From NCBI GenBank assembly GCA_029851415.1, contig CM056741.1, positions 161,621,685-161,685,684 of the forward strand: a DNA stretch of 64,000 bases, given 5' to 3'. The notes under the pieces were generated by a model that was given only the letters and a program-made list of their open reading frames with translations, had not been told where the DNA came from and searched no databases. The translations under genes and the position numbers were made by a program. Of this stretch, positions 35,595-47,390 are shown in pieces; position 1 is the stretch's first letter, and every line of letters starts with the position of its first letter. The DNA comes from Eretmocerus hayati (lineage: Eukaryota > Arthropoda > Insecta > Hymenoptera > Aphelinidae).

Positions 35595-36128
35595 GTAGGC
35601 ATAAAAGGAAATGAAAAAGCAGACACGCTAGCAAAATCAGCCACAGAAAATATCCGCTCTCGTAAGATAAAAATTCCCTTCACCGACTTATTCGAAAGTT
35701 TTAAAAAAAATGCTATAGAACACACGCGATTAGATATTAGAGATCAAGGTGCTTTCAAGGGAAAGGAGTATTTTGTTCATTACTATAACGAGAAAGCCAA
35801 ACCATGGTTTGCCAACTACAAACTCCCAAGGGAAGTTATTGTAACTATCAATAGAATAAGAGCAAACCACTATAGTTTAGCATCATCTCTAGCTAGACTG
35901 AACATCATCGATGACTCAAAATGTAAGTGCGGGGCGCAAGACCAAGATATTGATCACATCTTGTGGCAATGTCACTTGTATGATTGTGCAAGAGTGAAAT
36001 TTGTGAGAAATCTAATGAAAATCGGATATAGTCTGCCTCTGTGTGCAAGAACACTTGTTTCCCAACCGAGTGAACGTGTATGCAGACTGATATATGTATT
36101 CCTATGTGAGTGTGATCTTAAAGTTTAG
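35595..36128 (+). CDS. Partial pol protein: RNase H end and C-terminal zinc-like domain of a non-LTR element
   Basis: 177 codons are open from the insertion boundary to TAG at 36126-36128; there is no start codon because the 5' part was lost. The first residues, VGIKGNEKADTLAKSA, are the last RNase H block, with the conserved Asp in the E-x-A-D position. RNase H in such elements removes the RNA strand after first-strand copying. Residues about 113-130 contain CKCGAQDQDIDHILWQCHLY, the C-x-C ... H ... C signature found downstream of RNase H in I/R1/jockey-related elements. The RT, endonuclease and remaining RNase H residues are absent, so the fragment cannot act alone and would be expressed only from a neighbouring promoter. 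It is not from the same lineage copy as the RT at 5115, which is far more decayed. Confidence 0.85.
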   Translation, partial: VGIKGNEKADTLAKSATENIRSRKIKIPFTDLFESFKKNAIEHTRLDIRDQGAFKGKEYFVHYYNEKAKPWFANYKLPREVIVTINRIRANHYSLASSLARLNIIDDSKCKCGAQDQDIDHILWQCHLYDCARVKFVRNLMKIGYSLPLCARTLVSQPSERVCRLIYVFLCECDLKV

Positions 36129-36220
36129 TTTGATAAGTAATATGTCATCAATCTATGTATCGCCAATATAAACCTGGAAAGGTTTAAAGAGCTATAATAA
36201 AAAAAAAAAAAAAAAAAAAA
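35595..36220 (+). mobile_element. 5'-truncated non-LTR retrotransposon insertion with poly(A) tail
   Basis: The 626-bp insertion begins in mid-frame at 35595 and ends in a run of at least 20 A up to 36220. Exact 15-bp duplications lie on both sides. It holds the C-terminal RNase H end of the pol frame, a 92-bp 3' UTR after the stop, and a TAATAA-then-A tail. Perfect duplications, an intact tail and an unbroken frame all point to a recent event, much younger than the other retroelement pieces in the window. 5' truncation is the usual outcome for these elements. Confidence 0.95.
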
Positions 36221-36235
36221 AGGTATGACCACCAT
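36221..36235 (+). repeat. Target-site duplication, 3' copy
   Basis: Identical to 35580-35594 and directly after the A tail. Confidence 0.95.
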
Positions 36236-39200
36236 ATCTCTGATCCTTTCGCTTCGAGAAAGACACTTGCGGCTCTATAGCAATTCTTTTGCTCTGAATG
36301 ACGCTCACCATGGGGACTCCAACAACTCTTGGACCAAAAATACAGACTGACGATGTTGTGGTTGCGATGAATGGTTGTGCTCCGTTTTCTCAATTTGAAT
36401 GAGAATCTTTTGGTTCTATAGGGGGTTTTCGGAGGTTCATTGGTGTATGCAGATTCGGAGAGGGTGAAGACAACTAGGAAAGTTACGTCTTGGTTGAGTA
36501 CGTCTCTGGAAGGAAGCTATGGATGATTTTTCCACATTTTTCTATGTATTTTTCTCGTGTATGAATGAGAATTTGCGGAAATGACTCAATGTTTGCGATA
36601 AATGCACGGTACCTAGTCATATAATCTACTCACCTAGCGAAATATGTTGAAGTAAAATATCACTTCCAGGGCTCATCTGACGTCTGAGCTGATTTTCTTT
36701 ATCAAAAACTCTATAAACATTGATTCTATCAAATTAATGGACTGAGGGACTTGTATGATCTCCATTACGTTGACTACGATCAAACTGACCTTTGGAAAAT
36801 TTTCTGATTTAATTGAGCTTTGCTGCTTATCAAATCATCGAGCGATCTCCAGAAAAAGGTACAGTATCTTCAGCTTTTATGCAAAAATAATGTTCCATGC
36901 GAAAACTTGGCGATAAGAGGAAGGAAATTTTCCAGCTCACTTTTGCAACTCAGAAAGAATGTCTCAACCGAACTAACGGCATTGCCCAGTATGGCTCATC
37001 AAACCTTTGGAACCAGAAAAAAAAACTGAACGAACCGTTTATTTTGGCAATTTGTGAGTATTATGTAGAAGTATGACTATGCATCCTCCCGTTGATTACT
37101 TTGCACTCATCTTATTTGGCCTTCCCTTGTAACTGTCACTTCCAACACGATCTTGTTGACTAATCTCTAGTCGTAAGACCACAAGATTAGCCTCATTAAC
37201 TCGCGCTTTCACGCTTACTCTGCCCCTTATTGTTCCCGCTTACCGTTCCCCCTTTACTCGTTTTCAACCTATTTTCCCAAGGTGCTGTTCTCGCCGCCTT
37301 TTTCTTCTCACGCAGTAAAATAGTCTCTCTCGTAGTGTCTATTAGTAGTGAGCGCGCAAACGAAGCAATTTTGTCGCAAAAAGAACCAGAACAAACGGAG
37401 ATGAGTCTGATACATTATTTTTGAAGATGATGCCTAAAACCCTCTGAAACGTCTCGTTATCCTTAAGGAATACATTTTTTTTAAACTGGTGAGCAGTGTA
37501 TCCAAGCGACAAAAATCTAACAAACCGCAGAGTTAGGGGCACCAAAATTATAGAACCATTTTGTATTGACAATTTTCTATTTCAACCAACTTTGGGCAAC
37601 TAGTTTTAGTTGATTTTCGTGCATGGATCTCTCCAGAATCAGAAGTATCAGATTTATCGGCATAATTAGCCTCATAAAACAAGTTTGAATCCTTGTAACC
37701 ATAATTGATGGGACATTTTCACTGAGTAGGTGGCCGTCAGGAGTTTCTCCCACCAGAGCCACGGTCAGACCACACACGCTGCGCTTTGCGATGCGCGATA
37801 TATACCTGCACAAGACCTCCGAGTCCTGTCAAACTCTCGAATATTAAGTAGATCCCTCTAGATCCCCAAGGTAGTGTTTTTTCGTAGATGTGGAGAGCTG
37901 ATAGGGGTGAAATTAGGATCTCGAATCTGAATACCCACTGAAACTGTAAAAATCCATAAAATAAATGTAAGAAGAGAGTGAGATTCAAACGCAGATCACA
38001 GAACATCATCGAGCAAAAGACCCAGGTTCACCCGTTCACACTGCTGATCTAAATTTGGATTGATACACAACCTAGCGATGATTTTTGGGTATTGTATTTT
38101 CCAACAAGTTAGATTTATCGTCAACATTCATAGATATGTGAATAAAAAAAATTAGCCTGCATGTTTCACCTGACACGCGTGAGACTTTTCCACGAATAAT
38201 GACAGTACGATAAAACTCCTCTGCTTCAGCTTTCGGCCCCAAGAGTTTCGAATTAATGACAGTAAAATACTCCAGGATCCAAGGAAAACGTCATTTGCAT
38301 GGTATCGAGCATGGTATACACAAGAGTCGAGCGATTTCGCGCCTTTTTTTCTCCTCTACCTTCATGATTCCAAGAACTGTCCTCTCGGCTAGTGCAGAAC
38401 CGAAACCGACAATGAATCGCAGAATTCATCAGAGTGACAAGGGCGTGTCCTTTACCTGCACCTCCTCAGCGTCAAGATATACGCTCAAGGGACGAAATTT
38501 GGTGGATTCGTAGTCGATTCGTAGCGTAAAATCTATCACTGCAAGAGTCCGTCCTCCTGATGCACCTGCCTCTCAAAGAGCATAAATCAACTACTATAGC
38601 CTCTCTAATATCTCCAACGATGCAGGTGTCCTCTCTCATAATATACATGGACGACCTAGACCATCAGGCGACTTTCATGCTGACCGCTTCAAGTATAAAA
38701 GTATACACTTGCCCTCTGCGGTTAGTCGCTGCCAGTCGCTGCAATGTTTTCGGATGATGGCCCCGGTCGTATAAGATTTATGCCACGCAGCGTACGCCTT
38801 GACTTTTCGACTTGACTTTTCCACGGAGTTTCGCGCAAACTTAACTTTTGCAAGGCTTTAACTACTCATCTTGTCTGTGCTGTATTATGGTACCTGGATT
38901 CTGGTCTTGGAGTCTCGATATTTATGATATACATGGAAGAGAGGCGGGTTAATGGCAAAGAGCCGAGATGAAGGATTACGAGATCGATTCCTTGGAGCTG
39001 CTGTGTGTGAGAGGTAGATTCCACAAAGCCGGAATCATGACTTATGACCTGAATGGGATATTAACTTTCAATTAAAAAAGTGAAGAGAGATTAGCCACGT
39101 CGGCTGATCCTGGCACACGGCAGTTTCATGTGGGAGGGTTTATTTATCCGGGTGTATAGCAGCAACAGTCTGGAGAGGCTGATTTACGATCGGGATATGA

Positions 39201-39695
39201 TGAGGCTGATGCTGTAAATATATTGAGAAAGATGTGCAGCGCGTGCGAATGGAAAAATCTTCGAGGTAATTTGTAGCTACTGGAATGTGGAGGCGTGACG
39301 TCGTCTTTGGTATAAGGTGCGCGTGCGAGTGCAGAAGGTCAAGAAATCACATGATACGGGAAATTCCGTGAAGATGTACATCCCTGTAGCAGGTTTGAAC
39401 GGAGGAAAGTGGTTTTCGTTGAATTTAGTTGAACATGACGTATTGTTGATCCAATGGTAAATATAATTTTGAAAGTCCAGTGGAAATAGCGAGCTTCAAG
39501 TTTCAAGGGACCAGGAAGAATTACTCATTACAACCGATGCTCATTATAACCAAGGTTGATTCCATTCATTTAGCACTAGAACCAACCAAATTTGACCGAT
39601 TTGCGTGCTCGTTACAACCGAGGTCTCGTTAGAAGCGAGTTCTAACGCATTTGAATGTTCTCATGTAGACTGATGTATAATCAGTTCAGCGTACA
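36236..39695. other. Gene-free stretch
   Basis: No supported gene. Only a possible core promoter at 38694-38727 is noted. The remaining frames are short and featureless. Confidence 0.45.
38694..38727 (+). promoter_or_regulatory. Possible core promoter: TATA box plus initiator-like site
   Basis: TATAAAA at 38694-38700 is followed by GTTAGTC at 38721-38727, close to the arthropod initiator TCAGTC/TTAGTC. The first T of the TATA box lies 30 bases before the initiator A, the usual spacing. No downstream promoter element is evident, and the first ATG downstream (about 38743) opens only 23 codons. A spliced or non-coding transcript is possible, but chance in AT-rich DNA is also likely. Confidence 0.25.
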
Positions 39696-39698
39696 TTA

Positions 39699-39976
39699 GG
39701 GCGCATCCACAGATATGCATATCCATGCGTATGGAGTGCACACTACGCATTTGCAGCTCATCAAATTTTAGCCAAAACCAGACGGAACTCGTCGAGTTCT
39801 GCTTTGGATCAGCCGGTAACGGAGTAAAGACACAAATCGACTCAAATCAGAAATTCTCCGATATGAGCGCTTCATTCTCTGCTCAAGTTCAATGAGGTAC
39901 TCATATGCACGTGAACAGTGCATATGTGCAATGTGCACTGCATATGCATGCATATGCACCATTTGTGGACTCACCC
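39699..39976. mobile_element. 278-bp MITE with TTA duplication, PIF/Harbinger-like
   Basis: Ends GGGCGCATCCACAGAT at 39699 and, in reverse complement, GGGTGAGTCCACAAAT from 39976 are inverted repeats. Similarity continues inward through alternating GCATATGCATGC-type sequence. TTA flanks both sides (39696-39698 and 39977-39979). A 3-bp TTA duplication with G-rich ends is the pattern of PIF/Harbinger elements. There is no coding capacity. The internal GCATATGC and TGCATGCATATGC palindromes near 39900-39960 are notable. Confidence 0.8.
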
Positions 39977-39979
39977 TTA

Positions 39980-40570
39980 GAAATATAAAAGAACATATTT
40001 TAGGAGTGATGAAGAATCTTAAAGTTAATGATGTTTAGTTCCAAGAGCTCAGATGTATACCCATTAGCAAGTACCGATTTTCTTTATATCGAACAGCGGA
40101 CAGATCAAGCCCACTAAATTTTTCTGATTCTTGACAGGATTCAAATTCAACTTTTTGGGGTCAATGCTTCAGAATTCTCCAATTCAACAAAGTCTCAACT
40201 GCAAATTGAATCTTACCCCAAATATCAGCACATTGTTGTGATGCCTCTTTCGAATGATTCGCCTCTGAGCCTCTGAACTGTTTTGATCGCCATTTTAACA
40301 ATGGCATCGGAACAAATAATACTTTATTGTCAAGTTTGGCGGTGCCCATGATAGTCTCTGAGGGTAGAGAAGTAGATGGTCTCCGAGATGGTCAATTCAG
40401 AGTTGACTCGTTGCATCAAACCCTGTGCATTTATGAGATCAAAATATCTCAGTGGTTACATTCCTAATCATTGAAGTCATCTAATCAAATTTGGTAAATT
40501 CTCAAGAGCAACGGAAGCCAGGAAAACAGTGTAAGTACTCTCATACTCTAATACTCGCTTTAATGTCACT
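39980..40570. other. Gene-free stretch
   Basis: Nothing supported between the MITE and the minisatellite. Confidence 0.5.
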
Positions 40571-40869
40571 CGAGAAGTGCTTGGTCGGTACTTCAGAAGT
40601 ACTTGAGCAGTACTTGGGCAGTACTTGAGCATCATTAGAAAAGTATCTTAGAAGTACTTTAGCAGTACTTAGGCAGTATATAAACATCATCAGAGAAGTA
40701 TCTCAGAAGTACTTGCGTAGTACTTAGGCAGTACTTTCGAATCATTGGAAAAGTATCTGAAGTATTCGAGCAGTACTTAGGCAGTACTTGAGTATCTCAG
40801 AAGTACTTGAGCAGTACTTTGGCATCATTAGAAAAGTATCTCAGAAGCATTTGATCAGTACTTGAGAAG
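40571..40869 (+). repeat. AGTACTTGAG minisatellite
   Basis: About 300 bp of imperfect repeats. The short unit is 10-11 bp (AGTACTTGAGC, AGTACTTGGGC, AGTACTTAGGC). Several short units plus CATCATTAGAAAAGTATCTCAG make a longer unit of roughly 55-60 bp, repeated about five times. The array resumes for a few bases after the inserted element at 42179 (CTTGAAAAGTAG). Confidence 0.85.
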
Positions 40870-40871
40870 TA

Positions 40872-42176
40872 CCGTAAACCGGGGTGAATGTGGACCACTT
40901 TTGACCTTCCACTGTGATTTTCTTGGTCTTATTCATATCGAAACATAATGTATGGGTAGTGAAAATTTGAGTCTTGAGCTCAGCTACAAAATCCCGTTAT
41001 CGGATTTCGATTTTGACCCAGTGATTTTTCAAATGCAAAAAATAGGGTGGACGCATTCATCCCGTCGATAGGGGTGAATGTGTCCACCTATGCCTCGCCT
41101 GTGTCTAAAGCGCACGGCTCGTACATGAAGGTGTCTCTAATAGGCTTTTTTGTACATTCTTCCTAGTTAGGGAAGATGACTTATCAGAAAAGATTCAAGG
41201 GTATCGAATACTAGGAATAACTCATTTGCGAAATGATCCAACTGGAATGACTGACTCCAACAAGCAACGGATCAAGCAGATTTCTTTTCTATATTTCAAA
41301 ACGTAGAATATTATCTTCAATCGGATTTTTCAAATAACTTCTGATGAGTCACTCATTTTAGACCGGGTCGTCAGTGACTTTTATGCAGTGCATATATGCC
41401 TCGCGATTACACCTTCAATCAGCGTCTAAGAGATTTGTCTGTCAATATTAATCAAGATTGTGTGAATGAAATCGAAAATCTTTTGAGAACAGAACTTGAC
41501 AAAATTACTAGATAAACCAAATCTAGCCGAGCTGCAGCAGGTGAGCGTACTCACAGTGGTCCAGCAGCGTGAGTCGATAGTGTCTCTTCCCGATGGTCGT
41601 TCCAAGCAACCGCCTCACTCAAGCCCGGTCGACAGAACTTTCCAGAATTACTGGATGGACCAAATTCAACCGAACTGCATCGGGTGAACACATACATTGA
41701 TACCAGAACCTACCAAAATTTCCTGGATAGATCAAATGTAGTCGGCCTGCAGCAGGTGGACACATTCACACCGGTCCAGACGGAAATTGACAATGTCTCT
41801 ACAAAAGGGTCTTTCCAAAATAACCATCGCACCCAAACCTGGTCGGTAACATTTTTTCATGTCGAGAACATCATTACCGATTACCAGAAAAAAGTCAAAA
41901 AGCCTATCACGTTTCTAAGTTATTCGTTGAGATAAAAGTTTGAGCGGTGCAACTTTTTTTCTGATTTTCTAACTCCATTCAACAGTAAAAAAGATACTCT
42001 ATACTTTGTTTTCATGGAATAGAACTTATTTTTTGAAGAAGTAGAGATTCCAGGCTTCAAAATGACCCCTGGCAGGTTTCTGTAGATGCTATAGAAGCCA
42101 AAATATGACACTGACAATCTTTTCCAGGGAAAGTGGACACATTCACCCCGGTGGTCACATTCACCTCGGTTTACGG
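40872..42176 (+). mobile_element. 1,305-bp TA-flanked DNA element in the minisatellite
   Basis: It starts CCGTAAACCGGGGTGAATG at 40872 and ends, in reverse complement, CCGTAAACCGAGGTGAATG from 42176. TA sits at 40870-40871 and 42177-42178. Removing the element and one TA restores the array text GAGAAG-TA-CTTGA. End-like sequence recurs internally: GGGGTGAATGTGTCCACC near 41081, and GTGGACACATTCACCCCGG just inside the right end. The interval 41499-41850 holds three diverged copies of a segment with CCAAAT...CTGCAGCAGGTG...CACA. No transposase frame is visible. A non-autonomous Tc1/mariner-type element is the best reading. Confidence 0.85.
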
Positions 42177-42187
42177 TACTTGAAAAG

Positions 42188-45100
42188 TAGTTAAACAATT
42201 TTTTCGTGCACGATTCCCTAAGTAATCGGTTATGGGAATCACTGTAGTAATTTTGACAATACTAATTCAATAAATAGGCAATATTTCACAAGGGCAATCT
42301 TGAAATTTTGCTGGAGTCCTTTGCTGAATGCACGCATGTTCCAAAGCCTCTTCAGAATTGGTTGAATTTCAGTGTCATTGCAAGAGACTATTTTCTGACG
42401 TGAAGACAAACTCTGGTTCTGAAGGACTGGAATTTGGAGAAAAAAACGCAACAATTCTAGTTCCTGATTTATATGATGTTCACTAAGGCTGATTTGGAAA
42501 AGTACAACTGGATATGATTATTCAGAGTATTTGATAAATCTTTCAAACAATCCACTTTCATCCGTGGATTCAACAAAATATTTCCATGCAATGGAACCTA
42601 TGCAGAGGAACTTGCCCGACTTGGATAATCAAGTGCGCAGGATTCCCAGAGCCTTTGTATCAGGTATAGAAAATGAAACCATAATTTCGGCTGAAAATAT
42701 TTGATCAAGAAGCTACATATCTATATACAGCTCGTTTCCATCAGCCATGATTTCATTAACAAAATTAGTCACCTCCACTATTCTACGTATAAGGAGCAAA
42801 ATAGATTTTATGAACCACATCTGAGACTCGATCTAAAGATATCATCGTATTCTCCTCTCAACTTTTCATCGTAGTTCGGTGCCATCATGATTTTCTGACC
42901 ACACAAAGACTGCGATATATCTCAAATGAAAGCATAGAAATCATTTCCACTCCATAATAATACAGGTATGAGGTATAATAATTGGTTCCGGTACGAGAAT
43001 AACGGTATACCTTTGTATTATAACCTAAAAGCCACTGACTTTCATATAGATATTTTTCAATCCCGGAGGAAATCAATGTTTCACTTTGGAGCTCATCTTA
43101 TTTATCGGAGAAAAATCGCTCGAGGCCACCCACGAGAAGAAAAGAAAAAGATCAAGCTCTTTAATATAACATATAACCATAGAAGAGGGCGCGAGTATCT
43201 TATATACCATATAGGCGCAGTATTCAAATTCGTATATACGAAAAATCACTCCAATTATTCGTGTGCTCGTGCGGTAAAGAGGCTCTATACTATAACCACA
43301 CATCACAAAGGCAAATTTGAGAGTCTGCGGGAAACTGGCTTTTCGCCATGAATGAGCTCACGACTCGGGGTATATATCGCTCTGCAACTCAAAGGGGGCC
43401 TAGAAAAACGAAATGCTACGATATATCTATTCCTTTTGAGCACCTATGCACGACCTCGTGCATGGTGGTATATATATAGCCAATAGCACACCGTTCCGTT
43501 CCACTTGGTCCTTGCTGCTCCCACTACACGTACACATTATATACAGTTATATGTATATAGATACAAGTGTACAGAGTTGAAGCAGGCATGAGGAGACCCG
43601 TGTCGAGCGCAGCACTGTCGATATTACGATTAATTCGCTCGTAAATTTTCACCGGCACGAGGGCCAGCGGGGGCTGAACGTTCCTAGAAGTACGCTAGGG
43701 TAATTTATATATTTCTCGGTCTCTCTGGATGCATCTAACCTTTCCTTCTCTCTGTCTCACTTGGGTGCCGAATATGTATACACTCGCACGCACCTGGCTC
43801 GATATACCTGAATTTCCATCTAACCATTTACCCCATACGTCTAAAACCTCGACTCACTATATATGTGTTACACCCCCCGACTTGGATTCGCTTTTGGTTC
43901 GTTCACCAGACTGCGTTGCGCCTTAGCATGTAAATGTATAAGTGTGTGAGTAGATTGGGTACCGGAAACTACGCACATTCTTTTATATTCGTACACCGTT
44001 TTGAATGAAGCCGCCCTCGCTAATGCGCAGCCGCACAGCCATTTTGCGGCCTTTTTTTCTTTATTCTTAGAGTCCACTCTCCACTTTGAAGGAATATACA
44101 TACATATATATATGTGTAGATGTGTATGTAGGAGCTGATGTGTCGGCTTGGACAAAATGACATTGTTTAATGGACGGGAATTTTATGCGCGTGAAATGTG
44201 GGCGGACGCTTATAGGGTGTATATATACCTTTAACGCGCGCGCGCGCACGACCGGCTCTATTGTGCACAGCGGTAGGTGTGCTTGAAAGTATGGCGAAGC
44301 CTTTCCAGCACACCTAACTAACATATACGGCTAGATCGAGGATTCCAACCTCCTCTTTTTTTCCGATCATACTTTTCGTCACTGAATCGGCATCGCAGCC
44401 ATGCACTTCCCGTATCGAAATTGTGTAGAATTCCAATATCTCTCATCTGCATCCTTAAGTCCTTGGATCAGAAGCACTTTCATTGAGAAATCTAATTGAC
44501 AAAATTTTTCGCGTCGTCGTTTCTTGCTGAATCGCATCAGCGGTGATGCATGACGGAAATCGCCATCACGCGCGGGTCTTTTTTGAATGTCGTTTGAGAG
44601 GTAATATTGACTGTGTGTAATCTTACCACGATTTTCAAAAACCGAATTTATCAACTCGGTTGCATGTATTTAGTATTTCAATACTTCTAGAATGATGAAC
44701 AAAGCTCAATTATTGTGCTGATTCTGCTTATTTACGAATTGGTTGCATCGCGCCAGAGCCCCTGGGATGACCAAATATTGCGCAATCAGATCGCCGCCTT
44801 CCTCGCGCGCTTAGTCTCGCGATCCGCGGGCCCGCGACCATGCGCAAACGTCCCATTCCCCCACCAACGGAGAATCACACATTAGTGGGAATGGCGCGCG
44901 ATTTTGAATGCTTGCAAGTGTTAGATAGTTTATTAGTACATCTCACAAGAAAAAGATTTGAGATTGGAATGAAATTGAAAGAATTATTTTTGAGTTCAGA
45001 TATACGTCTTTTGTATTTATCATTTCTATCATATCATTTCTATTTCTTTATCATTTCCATTCCTAGTTCGTTACATTCAATCCTCAAATTCATCAAGATA

Positions 45101-46571
45101 CGGTGCTTCAACGGGGTCACTGTTACAGTATGATGATGCGCTCCGCACGATGGCAACTTTTTATAGTTGCCTAATGAAAATTAGCAGGTACGAATAACCA
45201 GTGCATAAGCACCTCCCATTCTCGTGAATTGAGTTTGATAGTTTACAGAATGATGACCAAAAAATGAAGACGAGAAAACTTTATTCGAAGATATCAGCAG
45301 AATGGTTTCTCAAAATGTTTGGTCGAAAGTACTCGAAGGATACAATTATGAGATTCATGGATTACTCCTTCCAACAGTTATTTCGTGATAAGTCTTTGCT
45401 TCCGGAAGGCCTCCGAATAATTCCTTTTAACCAACAACTTTTGGGCATTTTCTTGTGGTTATCATGGTTTGAAATGGTTAATCCCCACTTTGAACCATCG
45501 GAAATTTAGAGAATAAGAGATAATAACAAGACTCACTTGCAGTAAAAATTATAATTGTTTCATGTTATCATCAACACATTCCTGCCCGAGGTTCTAAGTG
45601 AGGAGGAACTACTCAAGAATGTATATTTGTAAGGGGAACTATTCAAAAATTTATCACACCAATAGAACCGTCCTCAAATTTTCGGATGAAAAGAATCGCT
45701 CAAAATTTTCAGTTTTTAAGACACTATCCAAATTATTTTAGGAACCATTCGAAATCACATTACGTAGAAAGAGGTATCTAAAAAAGGTTGGATATGGATA
45801 ATTTGTTGATGTTTGCCAGAATCTACGAGAAATCGTAGGTCGTTCGATTTGGTGAAAATTTTTCGAAAATTCTTCTCATTCCCCAGAAGTTTCTGGATAG
45901 TTTCTTTCAACCAAAAATCCTTGAATTTTCTAATCTCACGTTTTGAATGATTCACAATCACTTTGAGCCAACGAATATTGATGAATTGGTTTTCACCAGA
46001 ACATCTCTGCAAATGAAGATAGATGACAAAAACTGTAGAACAATAAGACTGTATTAACGTGAAAGTCATTATTTTCTCATGTTACCTATCATCGGCACAA
46101 TTTTCATGCAACTTGATGAGATATTAGCCCCACTGGAATGGAAAGGTCTCGAAGCACTGAATCTACGGTAAAATAAAAACATTCCGAGCCAGCTTGTTAA
46201 GAAAATGTGAATCATCGTACCTTTTTAAACAATTTTGTAAGCTATTCTCAAAACATGCATACATGATTTTCATTTGATACACTTAAAAGAAATGAAGTCT
46301 TGGAGAGAGTTATGTATGAGTATCTTTCTATTTATTGTAAGTCTTCAAACATTCATGCATTTTTTAATCAAAACCTTCTGTAAAAGAAAATGAGTGGAAA
46401 TAGCAAGGTCTGCTTATTTTGATTTGAATGTTTGACGAACGGAAATATTCGCTCGTGGAATTATTGGATAGTAGAAATGTAAAATTGAAATTCCAAGCGT
46501 TCTTCCTTATGAATCTTTGATTGAATCTCACGCCTTAGAAATACACCTTGGAAAGGTATAGTTTTTGAAAG
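42188..46571. other. Gene-free stretch with a local CpG cluster
   Basis: No supported gene. It includes (CG)n at 44235-44247 and a GC-rich patch at 44785-44915. That patch contains a perfect palindrome, CGCGGGCCCGCG, at 44825-44836. The frames at 44840-45133 and 45264-45509 show no known domain. Confidence 0.45.
44235..44247. repeat. (CG)n run
   Basis: Alternating CG, unusual in this CpG-poor, AT-rich setting and potentially Z-DNA forming. Confidence 0.8.
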
Positions 46572-47390
46572 TATTACGAGACACCCTCTCACAAACTCCA
46601 GTTAGTGTTCTGTATCTCAGATTACTGTGGCCAATTCATGGTCAAAAGAGACTTGATATCCAAATGAGTTTTCAAGCATGGAATGGATACATATGGTCAC
46701 TCATAGTTATGGATGGAAATTTCGAGCAACGAACGCGGTGAAATCCAAGATGTGTCTCAAGTATGCGACTGAATCTGTCCAGAATTTTCTCATCTTGAAC
46801 TAGGGCAAGTGATTGAAATATATCTGCCCCAAAAAGAAAAGCAGATGTTAGGAAAGGCCGAAGGCTTCACTGTGTGGAGCTGCTGACCAGACCAAATAAT
46901 CGTTGACAATAATTTCGTCAAGAGAATTATTCCGTCGCCAATGTATTAATTACAATCCAAAATATAGAGTGTTATCTCCAGCATTGATCCAAAATTAGAG
47001 CTCTGCAAATGAAGATTCGTACTTGACATAACGAAATCTCTTGACGAAATTATTGTCAACGATTATTTGGTCTGGTCAGCAGCTCCACACAGTGAAGCCT
47101 TCGGCCTTTCCTAACATCTGCTTTTCTTTTTGGGGCAGATATATTTCAATCACTTGCCCTAGTTCAAGATGAGAAAATTCTGGACAGATTCAGTCGCATA
47201 CTTGAGACACATCTTGGATTTCACCGCGTTCGTTGCTCGAAATTTCCATCCATAACTATGAGTGACCATATGTATCCATTCCATGCTTGAAAACTCATTT
47301 GGATATCAAGTCTCTTTTGACCATGAATTGGCCACAGTAATCTGAGATACAGAACACTAACTGGAGTTTGTGAGAGGGTGTCTCGTAATA
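46572..47390. repeat. Perfect 354-bp inverted repeat with 111-bp spacer
   Basis: The left arm (46572-46925) and right arm (47037-47390) are exact reverse complements over all 354 bases, checked line by line. The spacer is 46926-47036. The outermost text is TATTACGAGACACCC and its mirror, so TA could be the flanking dinucleotide on each side (46572-46573 and 47389-47390). The arms carry stops in the frames I read, the longest open piece being about 57 codons with no known domain, so it is not a visible gene. Transcription through it would give a hairpin with a 354-bp perfect stem. The other foldbacks here have arms only 70-85% alike. Options are a very young foldback element, an hpRNA source for siRNAs, or a fold-back artefact in the assembly. 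Confidence 0.95.

Noticed and set aside
38640..38660. YMDDL-like residues as a reverse transcriptase motif
   Set aside because: Only the few residues match; flanking sequence lacks the strands and other RT motifs.
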